Source: Micractinium sp. NFX-FRZ
Taxonomy: Eukaryota > Chlorophyta > Trebouxiophyceae > Chlorellales > Chlorellaceae
DNA length: 32,071 nt
Assembly: GCA_029339195.1 (NCBI GenBank)
Contig: JAPTJF010000594.1
Location: forward strand, 1 to 32,071
Reading direction: 5' to 3'
Numbering within the stretch: position 1 is the first letter of the stretch; every line of letters starts with the position of its first letter. Positions 21,201-29,218 of this stretch are shown one piece after another. The notes below the pieces were generated by a model. It made no database searches, was not told where the DNA came from, and saw only the letters and a list, made by a program, of their open reading frames with translations. A program made the translations under genes and the position numbers.

Positions 21201-24200
21201 CTGTCGTGCAGCCACTGGTGCTGTACGGTCCCCCCACGCCGCACCCGCAACCAACTACTGCCCATGCCCACCTACCTGCTTGCAGCGCGTGGCAGCAAAG
21301 TCCACCGCCTCCGCCAGGTTCAGCTGCGTGCTCACGATGCCTGCATAAAAGAAAAGGAGGTGTGGCACACAAAGACACGACATGTGGCAAAGAGGTGTGT
21401 AGTTGGCAGGGAGACAGGTTCGGCTGCGTGCTTGCAATGCCTGCACAGGGAGAAGAGAATTGTTCGGCTGCGTGCTTGCAATGCCTGCACAGGGAGAAGA
21501 GAATTGTTCGGCTGCGTGCTTGCAATGCCTGCACAGGGAGAAGATAATTGTGGCAAGAGGGGTTCAGTGGGGAGGCAGCAAGGTTCTGCTGCAGGCTTAC
21601 GATGCCTGGGGGTGTGCAGGGACCAAGGGGGATGAGAAAGGCGCCGGCCCGCATGCCGCCACCGCCGCCACCGCATCACCGCCGCATCTGCACCCCACCG
21701 CCACCTCAGCACCGCCACCTCAGCGAGCTCACCGATGTACCCCGGCCTCTGGTTGTTCAGGTTGATGTGCTGCTCCGCCATGACGCGGCGCGAGATGCGC
21801 GAGCGCAGCATGTTCTCCAGAAAGCCGTCCAGCTGTGGGGAGAAAGGGTAAAAGAATAGAGGTAGCGTGAGAAAGTAGAATGGGCGCTCAAAACCGTCAG
21901 AGCGCAGCATGTTTGTTGTCCAGGAAGCCGTTTAGCTGTGGACAGAAGGATAAAGGATGAACAGCAGCGTGAGAAGGTGTGACAGTGTGCAGAGTTGCAG
22001 GAGCGCAGCACGTTGGCCAGGAAGCCGTCCAGATGTGGGGAGAAGGAGTGCAGGTGTTTGGGGCGGCGTGCGAACATAGAGGGGCGTGCGAGAGAGGAAA
22101 AATGGGACGCAGCACGTTGGCCAGGAAGCCGTCCAGCTGTCTTCGCGCACACTCTTGCCCCACCCCCAACACAAAACGCCCCGCAGCAGCCCTACCAAGC
22201 CAGCAACAGCAGCCGCTCCTCACGTGCAGCTGCTCCCCCACAATCGGCTTGCTGCGCACTTCCCGCATCCCCTGGGCAAGGGCGTCCAGCATGGGGGCTG
22301 CAGAGGGCGGGTTGTTGGGGGGAGGGATGAAGGGGGGGCAGGGAGGTGGGGACGGGAGAACCTGCGCGGCGCTGCCATGTATGCTGGCGGGGAGCAGAGG
22401 GCGGCCGTGCGTGTGGGGCATGACACGGCGCAGCACAGCAGGACACAGCACAGCACAACGGAGCAGGGCACAGCACAGCGCAGCGCAGCTCACAGTCTCT
22501 TCCACAAGGCGGCGCAGCAGGCACAGCACAGCACAGCACACCCCACGCCTCTGAGCAACCACGGTACACATGATATCAGCTCACAGTGCCCGTCCAAGAG
22601 GCGGCGCAGCAGGCACAGCACAGCAGGGCACAGCGCAGCACAGCGGGGAGTACAGCACAGCAGGGTGCAGCTTACAGTGCTCGTCCACGAGTCGGCGCAG
22701 CAGGCGGGTGAGCTGCTCATTCTGCTGCATCGTGGTGACGGGGGGCAGCGCGCGCAGCGTGGCAAAGCCATGGTAGTAGGCATTGTACACCTGCAGGCGG
22801 TACAGGCGGTACGAGCGGCACATCAGCTGACGGTAGCAGGCATTGTGCAGGTGCAGGAGGTACCGGTGGGTGGCACACTCGATACATCAGCTGACGGTGC
22901 GAGGCAGGGGTGGAAAGCGTGGCAGTGGTCACTATGTTAGTTGGTCACGCGGGGTGCAGCTGATGTACAGGCGGTGGGGCCCAGGCAGTACATTGGGGTA
23001 GAAATACAAGTGCAGGCCCCGGGGCAGGCTTGCAGCAGTGCAGGCTCTTGGCAGGCGGGGCGGGGTGCAGTGTCACACTCCAAAGGCAGCAAAGCCATTT
23101 GGCTGGGCAGCGGCCCACCTTTTTTATGTTTGGGTTGCTGACCACGATGTAGGGCAGCAGCTGGAGGTCCATCAAGCGGCGCGCCAGGCGCTTGGGCAGC
23201 TCAGCCTGTGTTTTGTGGAGGTAGGGGCAAGGACCAGGCGGGGCGTTGGAAGGTGGGGCGGAGCGGCCTGGCGACTCGGCCGGCAAGGCCTGGCTACACC
23301 GCTGGTGCAGCTGCTTGCATGTGCACAACTGCTCTGCACGACCACCTCAACTGCAACTCTGGCAGGGCAGCCAGCGTGCCTGCCGGGCCCGGCAATCCAA
23401 GTCCGCCTGCTGCCTGCCCGCCCGCCCGCCCACCAGCATGCCCACCCCACCTGCACAAAGCGCGCCGAATCCAGCACTTGCGACTGATCATACCTGCGGG
23501 ACGGGCGGGCCAGGCGGCACTATGAGCGCGCGCAAGTGGGTGAAGAGTGGCGCCGACAACAGAGGCGGCAGTGGCGGCGGCAGGCGGAAGGCCACCTGTC
23601 GGGCATGCTGTGCACGCTCATCGGGCCGCTTTGGTCGTCCCTGGCTTCCATCCCGCCCACCATGCCTGCCCACCTGTCGCTGCCCATCCTATCCTGGCTG
23701 CTTGCTTCCTTCAAGGCAAGCCCGCCCTGCGCCCACCCCTGCCTACTGCCCTCCTGCCCCCGCCGCACGCCTGCCTACCAGGCAAGTCAACGCCCTCACA
23801 CGCTGCCCCCTCCCCTGCACTTCTCCAGCCCCTCCCACCAGGCGTCTCGTCCAAAACTGAGCAGCTGCTTCAGCGTGAGCTTGCGCACCGGCTGCAGATA
23901 CATGGAGGGACGGGAATGTGCTATGGACTAACAAAAGCAGCCTCTGCTGCGCGCCCCGGCAAGCGAATCCGTGGGGCTCGACCGTACGGGGTACAGCCTG
24001 AGGTGGCAGCAGCGGGAGCTGCAAAGGCTGGAATCTCTTCCCGGCGAGGACGGCTTGCAAGGCAGCACCCGGGCCCCAGCCAATGCCTGAGCATGCCCAA
24101 GCCAGCCACCGCTTGGCCCCCCACACTGCAGCCCCTCTTCCGCTTCCCCATCCCCTCCGCCGATTGTTGATTCTGCCCGGCCTCCCAGGGCGGCAGACCC

Positions 24201-24645
24201 CGCTCACCTTGGCGGCCCACGTCTCCACCTGGGGTGGTCACAAACGATGCACGAGGGTTGGGGGCGGAAGTGGAGAGGTTTAGCAAAGCAGAGGAGGCAG
24301 GGAGGCAGCGCCTGGGTAAAGCACCGCACGTGCACGTGGCGAGGACATCCCTGCCCAAAATGCCCGCCTCCGCTTGTGCGCTTCAATGCTCTGCCTCGTT
24401 CTCCTCACCACATTGTCGTAGAAGGATTCGCGGTGCAGAACCTCCTCACGAGGGGCCGCCTCTCCCCAGACGCTGCGGCGCCCAAACCCGCAGGCGGCGC
24501 CGGCGGTGGGACCGGCGGCAGCGGCGGGGGCGAGAGCGCCGCCGAGACAGCGGGCGCCGCCCGGAGCCCAGCCGCGCAGGCTGACCAGCGGGCGGACGAC
24601 CAGGGGGGACAGTGCCACTGCGAGCATCTCCCGAGCGGACTGCAT
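18248..24645 (-). CDS. Mitochondrial branched-chain 2-oxoacid dehydrogenase kinase (BCKDK/PDK family), 15 exons
   Basis: A GHKL-fold serine kinase that inactivates a mitochondrial 2-oxoacid dehydrogenase by phosphorylating its E1 subunit. Minus-strand exons: 24645-24409, 24228-24208, 23891-23839, 23493-23451, 23205-23119, 22790-22676, 22297-22224, 21832-21733, 21340-21276, 21032-20935, 20723-20661, 20275-20183, 19878-19445, 19032-18954, 18362-18248. Phases agree; 558 residues against about 400 typical. Residues 1 to about 60 look like a mitochondrial presequence. Then come [44 protein letters not shown], the N box [14 protein letters not shown] (Asn about 304), the G1 box SDQGGGIPE (353-357) and the G2 box [19 protein letters not shown] (495-). 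A Gly/Ser/Gln-rich insertion of about 115 residues (375-490) sits in the ATP-lid region. Details such as NPNIKK and [11 protein letters not shown] suit BCKDK better than PDK, but the substrate is inferred. Introns are rich in exon-end copies. A second Met at residue 7 could also start. Confidence 0.93.
18611..19010 (-). repeat. 113-bp tandem array of four copies spanning the exon 14 donor of the kinase
   Basis: Units starting TCACCC lie at 18611, 18724, 18837 and 18950, exactly 113 bp apart. Each contains, on the minus strand, the end of exon 14 (ACTTTGGGGGCGACCTGCGC in the gene unit, altered to CCACTTTGG in the others, then ATGGTCAACATGCC) and the donor GGTGAG. Only the 18950 unit joins the complete exon. 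The three others are donor-side copies inside the last intron. Confidence 0.95.
19341..19360 (-). repeat. Donor-side copy of kinase exon 13
   Basis: On the minus strand CCTCCACATCGCAG then GTGG repeats the exon 13 end CTTCCGCATCGCAG then GTGGGG (real end 19445). It is short but includes the donor. Confidence 0.6.
20081..20103 (-). repeat. Donor-side copy of kinase exon 12
   Basis: On the minus strand this reads WQDITIR, a copy of the exon 12 end AQDITIR (real end 20183), followed by GCGGGG where the real donor reads GTGGGG. The GT is therefore lost in the copy. Confidence 0.7.
20820..20934 (-). repeat. Donor-side copy of kinase exon 10 plus CAC/AGC-rich repeat
   Basis: On the minus strand 20850-20820 reads [11 protein letters not shown], copying the exon 10 end and donor (AHLDYML then GTGAGCGCTGCG; real end 20935). 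Between them, about 20880-20930, lies a tract of GGCACAGC/GCGCAGC repeats. Confidence 0.75.
21421..21615 (-). repeat. 44-bp tandem array copying the acceptor side of kinase exon 9
   Basis: Three nearly identical 44-bp units start at 21421, 21465 and 21509. On the minus strand each has TTCTCCCTGTGCAG followed by GCATTGCAAGCACGCAGCC, i.e. a GIASTQPN copy of the exon 9 start GIVSTQLN (real start 21340). A fourth diverged copy (GIVSLQQN) is at about 21586-21615. Confidence 0.92.
21899..22140 (-). repeat. Three acceptor-side copies of kinase exon 8
   Basis: On the minus strand, starts of exon 8 ([11 protein letters not shown], real start 21832) recur at about 21936 (LNGFLDN), 22033 ([11 protein letters not shown]) and 22140 ([11 protein letters not shown]). 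The copies nearest 21936 and 22140 keep an AG just before the CTn codon. Spacing is about 100 bp. Confidence 0.88.
22430..22660 (-). repeat. Two donor-side copies of kinase exon 6 within CACAG repeats
   Basis: On the minus strand, copies of the exon 6 end ([10 protein letters not shown] then TGTAAGC; real end 22676) appear at about 22617-22587 ([13 protein letters not shown]) and 22525-22495 ([12 protein letters not shown]). AGCAC/CACAG pentamer tracts fill the gaps at 22430-22490, 22515-22535 and 22610-22665. Confidence 0.85.
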
Positions 24646-24895
24646 GTGTCGGAAGACGTGCCTCCCCGGGTTCCGACCCGCTCCAAGGGCTTGGAGATCA
24701 CTGCAAACAGGTCACGGGCCCCGGCCGGCTACCAAAATTCTGGCGTGCCGTGCTGTGCTGCGGCAACGACAAGCTGAGCGAGATCATGGTTTGCTGCGCA
24801 CCGAAACGCATTCTGCGGGCATCAACTCGCTGCTGGTAGCCTGGGTATCCGTAAACAGGTCACCAAGGAGCTGCAGGAGCTCGTTGCCCCAGCAC
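24646..24895. promoter_or_regulatory. Presumed shared promoter of the kinase (-) and uroporphyrinogen-III synthase (+)
   Basis: Only about 250 bp separate the kinase ATG at 24645 from the proposed synthase start at 24896, and the genes point away from each other. Both 5' UTRs and promoters must fit here, or overlap the first exons, if the synthase start is right. I see no clear TATA box. Confidence 0.35.
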
Positions 24896-27128
24896 ATGTC
24901 GCAGTGCACACAAGCGGGCCCAAGGGCAGCGGCACCAGGCTTCACCCCTGGCCTGCGGCACCCGCCTGCAGCAGCAGCGCGCCGATTGGCGGCCCCAGCC
25001 GCAGCGGCAGCTGCCCGGGCCGGCAGCCTGTGCGGCGCGAGCCGGAGCGGCAGTGGCGGCAGGTGTGCGGCAGAAGCCCTGCCGCACCTGGGTGTATCCA
25101 CCTGAATTGCAGCCGGCACTGTGTTGCTTCCTATTGAGAACCGAGCAGCACACTCAGCAGTGCATGCCCCCATATCATCCCAGCCTCCCCTGCCGCCCCC
25201 TTCTGCTGTGCTGCAGCTGTACAGCGGCGGCCACACGTCCGCGCCGCTGCCGCTGCCTCTGCCGCCGCTGCCGCCGCGCCAGCGCAGGTGGTGCTGACTC
25301 GGGAGCAGGGGAAGAACGGGAAGCTGCGAGCGGTGCTGGAGAAGAGGGTGATCTCCTGCCTAGAGCTGCCCATGGTTGAGACGGCGGCGGGGCCTGATCG
25401 GGACCGCCTGCCCGAGGTACGCACACTGTTCTGTACTGCTCATCCAATCCTGCCTCTTTTGTCATTCCAGACAGCAGTGTCCAGCTCGCTGCCTGGAGCT
25501 CGTCGGGGCGGGGGCAGGGGTGTGTGCGTGGTCGTGGCGATGGCGTGTGGGGGGGAACGGGGCTGCTGGGTGTGGGGCTGCCGGGTGCGCCGTTCACCCT
25601 CCACCTCCACCTGCACCTCACATCCCAGTCTAGAGCGGCTGTGCGTGTTTCAACGGCGTTTGTGGAGGGCATGCCGCGGTGTGATGGGGAGAGTCCGCAG
25701 CCGCCAGCCTAAGGAGAGGAGTTCCGGCAGCCGCCACCCCCTCCAAACCGGCACACACTTTATTGCGCACTACTTCAACGTTTATTTTGGCGGCACCCAC
25801 GCCCCGTCCCATCCAACACACCCCTCTCCAAAGCAACGCCGAGCAGTGTGGGCCGGGGCCGCCTCCCGCCGGACGCACCACGTGTTGGCCCAAACACCAC
25901 CGTCCTGCGTGCAACACAACCCCTGTGAAGCACACCCGCTGCTGCAGCACACCCGCTCCTGCAGGCCGGCGCACAGACGCTCCTCACGCCTCACTCCAAC
26001 CAAGCAAGTGCACAGTGTTGTTGTGACGCCGCCACCGCCCTGCATGCATGCACCGCCCCCTCCCGCAGGCCAACGCCGAGCACTTTGGGCCGGAGCTGCC
26101 CAAGATCGAGGGCGGCAGCATGCGGGAGGGGGCGGTGCATGCATGCAGGTGCGCTGGCATTGGGTGGTGTGTGTCGCGCGGGGTGGGGCGTGGCACAGCT
26201 GAGTGGGGGCAAGGCAGTGGTTTGGAGCCCTGGGGGGGGAGTGGTGGGTGGGGGCCTGAGCATCGCATGTGCGTGGGCCTTCCCGCACACCGCATGCCGA
26301 CAGAAGTTTGTCGCCGCACGTCGTTGCTGTAGGAGGGGGACACCGCCACAAAGAGGGGAACCTCGGTGCTGCAGGTGGGCGGGCGGGTGAGCTGTTGGCG
26401 GGGTGCAGGATTGTGAGGACTTACAGTTCATGAGGGTCTCACCGGAGAGCTGACCCTTTGATGCGCTTTTGTGAGGCTGACCAGCCACACACGTCGTGCA
26501 CCAGCACACGCCGACACACACCCGCTGCCCCGCTGCAGCCTGGCCTTGCCGGCCTTGGCTACCAGCTGCTGCACTCCGAGCCAACGGCATTGCTCCCATC
26601 CAATGCATCCTTGCTTGCACTCCCTCCTCCCCTCTTCCACCCTGCCCCGCCTCCCTCCACCGCAGTCCGGCCTGGCCGCCCGCGGCTTTGACGTGCTGAG
26701 GCTCAACACATACGACACCGTGCCCGTCACCCAGTTGGATGCCGGGCTGCTGGAGGCGGCAAAGGCGACTGCCGTCGTCACCGTCGGCTCTCCCTCAGCC
26801 ATCAAGTGAGCGGGCAGTTCCGATGGGGAGGAAGCTGCGGAGGGACGGGGGCCGCGAGGGACGGTGCTTGCTTGCTGGGAGGCTGCTGGGCTGCTGGTGG
26901 GGCGGCCAGTGTGTCACCGGAGCTGCGGGGCCATGGAGGGTGCGCGTCACATTGCCAGCACCGGCCCCTCCGCTCAAGCACTCCACCCCTCCATGCGTGG
27001 CCCCCCATCCCCCATTGCAGGGCGTGGGTGCAGATTGTGGGTGAGGAGGCGACCCGGGGCATGCGCATCGCCTGCATCGGCTCCACCTCGGCCGGGGCGG
27101 CAGAAAAGCTGGGCCTGCAGCACATCAG
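24896..27128 (+). CDS. Uroporphyrinogen-III synthase (incomplete model)
   Basis: The enzyme cyclises hydroxymethylbilane to uroporphyrinogen III in heme and chlorophyll synthesis, in plastids of algae. Confident exons: about 25217-25416 (VVLTREQGKNGKL ... LELPMVETAAGPDRDRLPE), 26666-26805 (LAARGFDVLRLNTYDTVPV ... VVTVGSPSAIK) and 27021-27128 (AWVQIVGEE ... RIACIGSTSAGAAEKLGL). Probable exons: 26069 to about 26134 (ANAEHFGPELPKIEGG) and 26333-26374 (TATKRGTSVL). The proposed first exon from ATG 24896 encodes an Ala/Arg-rich, plastid-transit-like stretch, but its donor is unclear. Missing: the middle segment (TSP/VGAGT region expected between 25417 and 26068), the YPAS-type motif after SVL, and the usual C-terminal exon after LGLQHI. 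The exon at 27128 ends in phase 2 at GTGAGC and matches the next open exon, which is mitoferrin. The gene may be rearranged, misassembled or a fusion. A degenerate copy of the 26069 exon start is seen at 25834. Confidence 0.78.
25834..25870 (+). repeat. Degenerate acceptor-side copy of the ANAEHFG exon
   Basis: AGCAACGCCGAGCAGTGTGG resembles GCCAACGCCGAGCACTTTGG at 26069. It is preceded by a pyrimidine-rich tract and AAG rather than CAG. The resemblance fades after about 35 bases. Confidence 0.6.
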
Positions 27129-27235
27129 GTGAGCCTCCAAGGACCAAGCGAGCGCAACACGGAAAGATAGCGTGCGCCAAGCGGATTGCTGAGAGCGGCG
27201 GCACCGCAGCTTTTGCCCGCACACCCCACTTCCAG

Positions 27236-28384
27236 ATTTTGGGTTCTGGAAAGTGCACCTTCCTTGCGGCTTGTCATGAACGTGCCCTACACTGCCATGC
27301 ACTTTGCCGTGTACGAGAGCGCCAAAAAATTCCTGGTGGGAGACGGAGGGGCAGCGGCGTCGGCAGCGGCCGATGCGGGGGCGGCGGGTGGCGGCGGCGA
27401 GCAGCAGGAGCAGGCGCTGCCGTCGGGAGCCGGTCCGCTGCTGACCGCTGCTGCGGCGCAGACGGGGGCGGCGGCGGCAGCAGCGGCAACAGCAGCGGGG
27501 GAGGTGGAGGAGGAAGAGGAGGAGGGGCTGCAGGTGCAGCTGCTGGCGGGCTGCGTGGCGGGCGGACTGGCAGCGGCGGCCACCACGCCCCTCGACGTGG
27601 TCAAGACGCGGCTGCAGCTGGAGGGGCTGGGGTCTGCCTCGCGATACAACACTTCCAGCGTGGTGAGTGAGGCCCTGGGGAGGAAGGGAAGGGCTGAGAA
27701 CGAGAGTCGGGGCTGGGAGGCGACGGTGGGCAGGCATGCGCTTTGGGGGGCCTTGTGGCCTGGCAGGGGGTGGCAGGGGGTGGCAGGGGGTGGCAGGGGC
27801 CAGGTCTTCCGCGTGCCGGCCCCATCATGCCCGGCTCCCTTGCCTGCCGCCCACTCGCTGCCATGCTCACTGCCTGCCCCGCGCACCCCCCTCTGCACCT
27901 TCCCCCTGCCCCTCGTTGACACCTGCCCCCACGCACCGCCCCGCCCCCGCCCCGCACGCTGTACTGCGCTTGCCCGTCTGGTACTGCCCCTGCCCCTCTT
28001 GTACTGCCTCACCCACAGATGCCCATGCTCCGACGGATCGTGCAAGTGGAGGGGGCGGCCGCCCTCTGGCGCGGCTGGCAGCCACGCGTGCTCTTCAACG
28101 CGCCCTCAGGTGCCCCCCCCACAGTGCCGCAGAGAAGGCAGAGCGGCTGCCTGCGGCTACAGCCTGGCGTGCCTGCTGCATCACTGTTGCAGTGCGGAGG
28201 CTTGCCAGCAGCTGCCGGGCCGGACGCTCTTTTGCTGGGCTTGCCGCAGACCGCGTGCCCCCTGCCTACCTGTGTCCGCCCCCCGCCCACCCACCCGCCC
28301 GCCCGCTCCGCCCGCCCTGTCCGCTGTGCAGCCGCCATCTGCTGGGGCATCTACGAGACGTGCAAGAAGCTGCTGGCGCCCTGA
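27236..28384 (+). CDS. Plant-type mitoferrin, C-terminal part only (possible fusion to the upstream synthase)
   Basis: Mitoferrins are inner-membrane carriers (SLC25 family) importing iron into mitochondria. Exons: 27236-27662, 28019-28109, 28332-28384, phases consistent. Recognised: the end of the second repeat (VMNVPYTAMHFAVYESAKKFL), an acidic, Ala/Gly-rich loop of about 60 residues, then the complete third repeat with AGGLAAAATTPLDVVKTRLQ (signature PxDxxK), WRGWQPRVLFNAPSAAICW and IYETCKKLL. These match plant mitoferrins closely. The first repeat and most of the second (roughly 190 residues) are absent from the window. The first in-frame ATG is 27276, inside the carrier. An acceptor after TTCCAG at 27235 joins the preceding synthase exon in frame. 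Intron 1 has a short GTGGCAGGGG minisatellite near 27767. A half carrier alone is unlikely to work as a normal monomer. Confidence 0.85.
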
Positions 28385-29218
28385 GCGGCTTACCTGCCGC
28401 CCGTTCAGGGGCTGCCGCCGCCCAGGGTTTCGCCAGGCCGCCACACCAGGGCCAGTGTTCGCTGTTGGGGAGACCAGGAGCCGCCCTTCGTCACAGCCCG
28501 CCTTGAGAAGGCGCTGGTACCCCGGAGCACCTCGCGTGGATCAGCGTCCTCCACACTGCAACAGGCATGCGGCCAGCCCATGCCGTCGCCCAACCCAACC
28601 CCAAATCCGAGCAGTCGCTGGCCTGCTGTGCCTGCTGTGCACTCGAGGCATGTGGCTCAGTGCTGCCGGCACGGTGCCTCCTCATCTTCCCCACCTCGCC
28701 AACTCACACCCTTGTTCCCTTGTGCTGCGGCCCGATCCGCCTGCCTCAATTCCTTGCTTCCGGCTTTCAATGAAATGAATCCAGCAGAGCCTGCATGTCT
28801 GTGCTGCTTCCCCTCCAGAGCTTTTGTGCTGCTCCCCCATCTGGCCTCCAGCCTCTACTTCCCTTGGCTTCCGTCCTCTCTGTGTGCTGTCCGGTGATGC
28901 CTCCGTCCGTCCCGCGCACCCCCTGCACTACCACTCAGCACTCCTGCCCCACCCCCCTGCGCATTATTTTCCCTCCCCCCGCGCCCCACGGCCCACACGT
29001 GCCAGGGCTGCGTGCCAAGTGGCCCATCGCCCGCCCGGGCGTGCCCCCAGCCAGCAAGGCCACCCCTCCCCGGCCGATCCTCCACCTCATCCCCCATTTT
29101 GTGTTGCAGCCCATCAGATATGTTACACACACCCTTGCTGGACCGTTCGAGCGGGGGCTGGGCCTGCGTGGCCAGGGGACGCTGACGCCCATTGATTAGA
29201 GAAGCAGGGGCAGGTCAT
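28385..29218. other. 3' region between the convergent mitoferrin and D-amino-acid oxidase genes
   Basis: Pyrimidine-rich, without a recognisable gene. It should hold the 3' UTRs. A minus-strand TGTAA at 29123-29127 suits the oxidase. I found no TGTAA on the plus strand after the carrier stop. Confidence 0.5.
29123..29127 (-). terminator. Candidate TGTAA polyadenylation signal of the oxidase
   Basis: TTACA on the plus strand is TGTAA on the minus strand, about 92 bases beyond the oxidase stop codon. The position and orientation fit. Confidence 0.5.

Noticed and set aside
25625..25700. A possible middle exon of the synthase (SRAAVRVSTAFVEGMP)
   Set aside because: It is loosely reminiscent of the TSPEAA...FLE region and follows a CAG, but a stop, uncertain phase and weak similarity make it unsafe to include.
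26802..27737. A 311-codon minus-strand open frame opposite the synthase and mitoferrin exons
   Set aside because: It is antisense to well-conserved plus-strand exons and has no family resemblance; long antisense frames are expected in GC-rich coding DNA.
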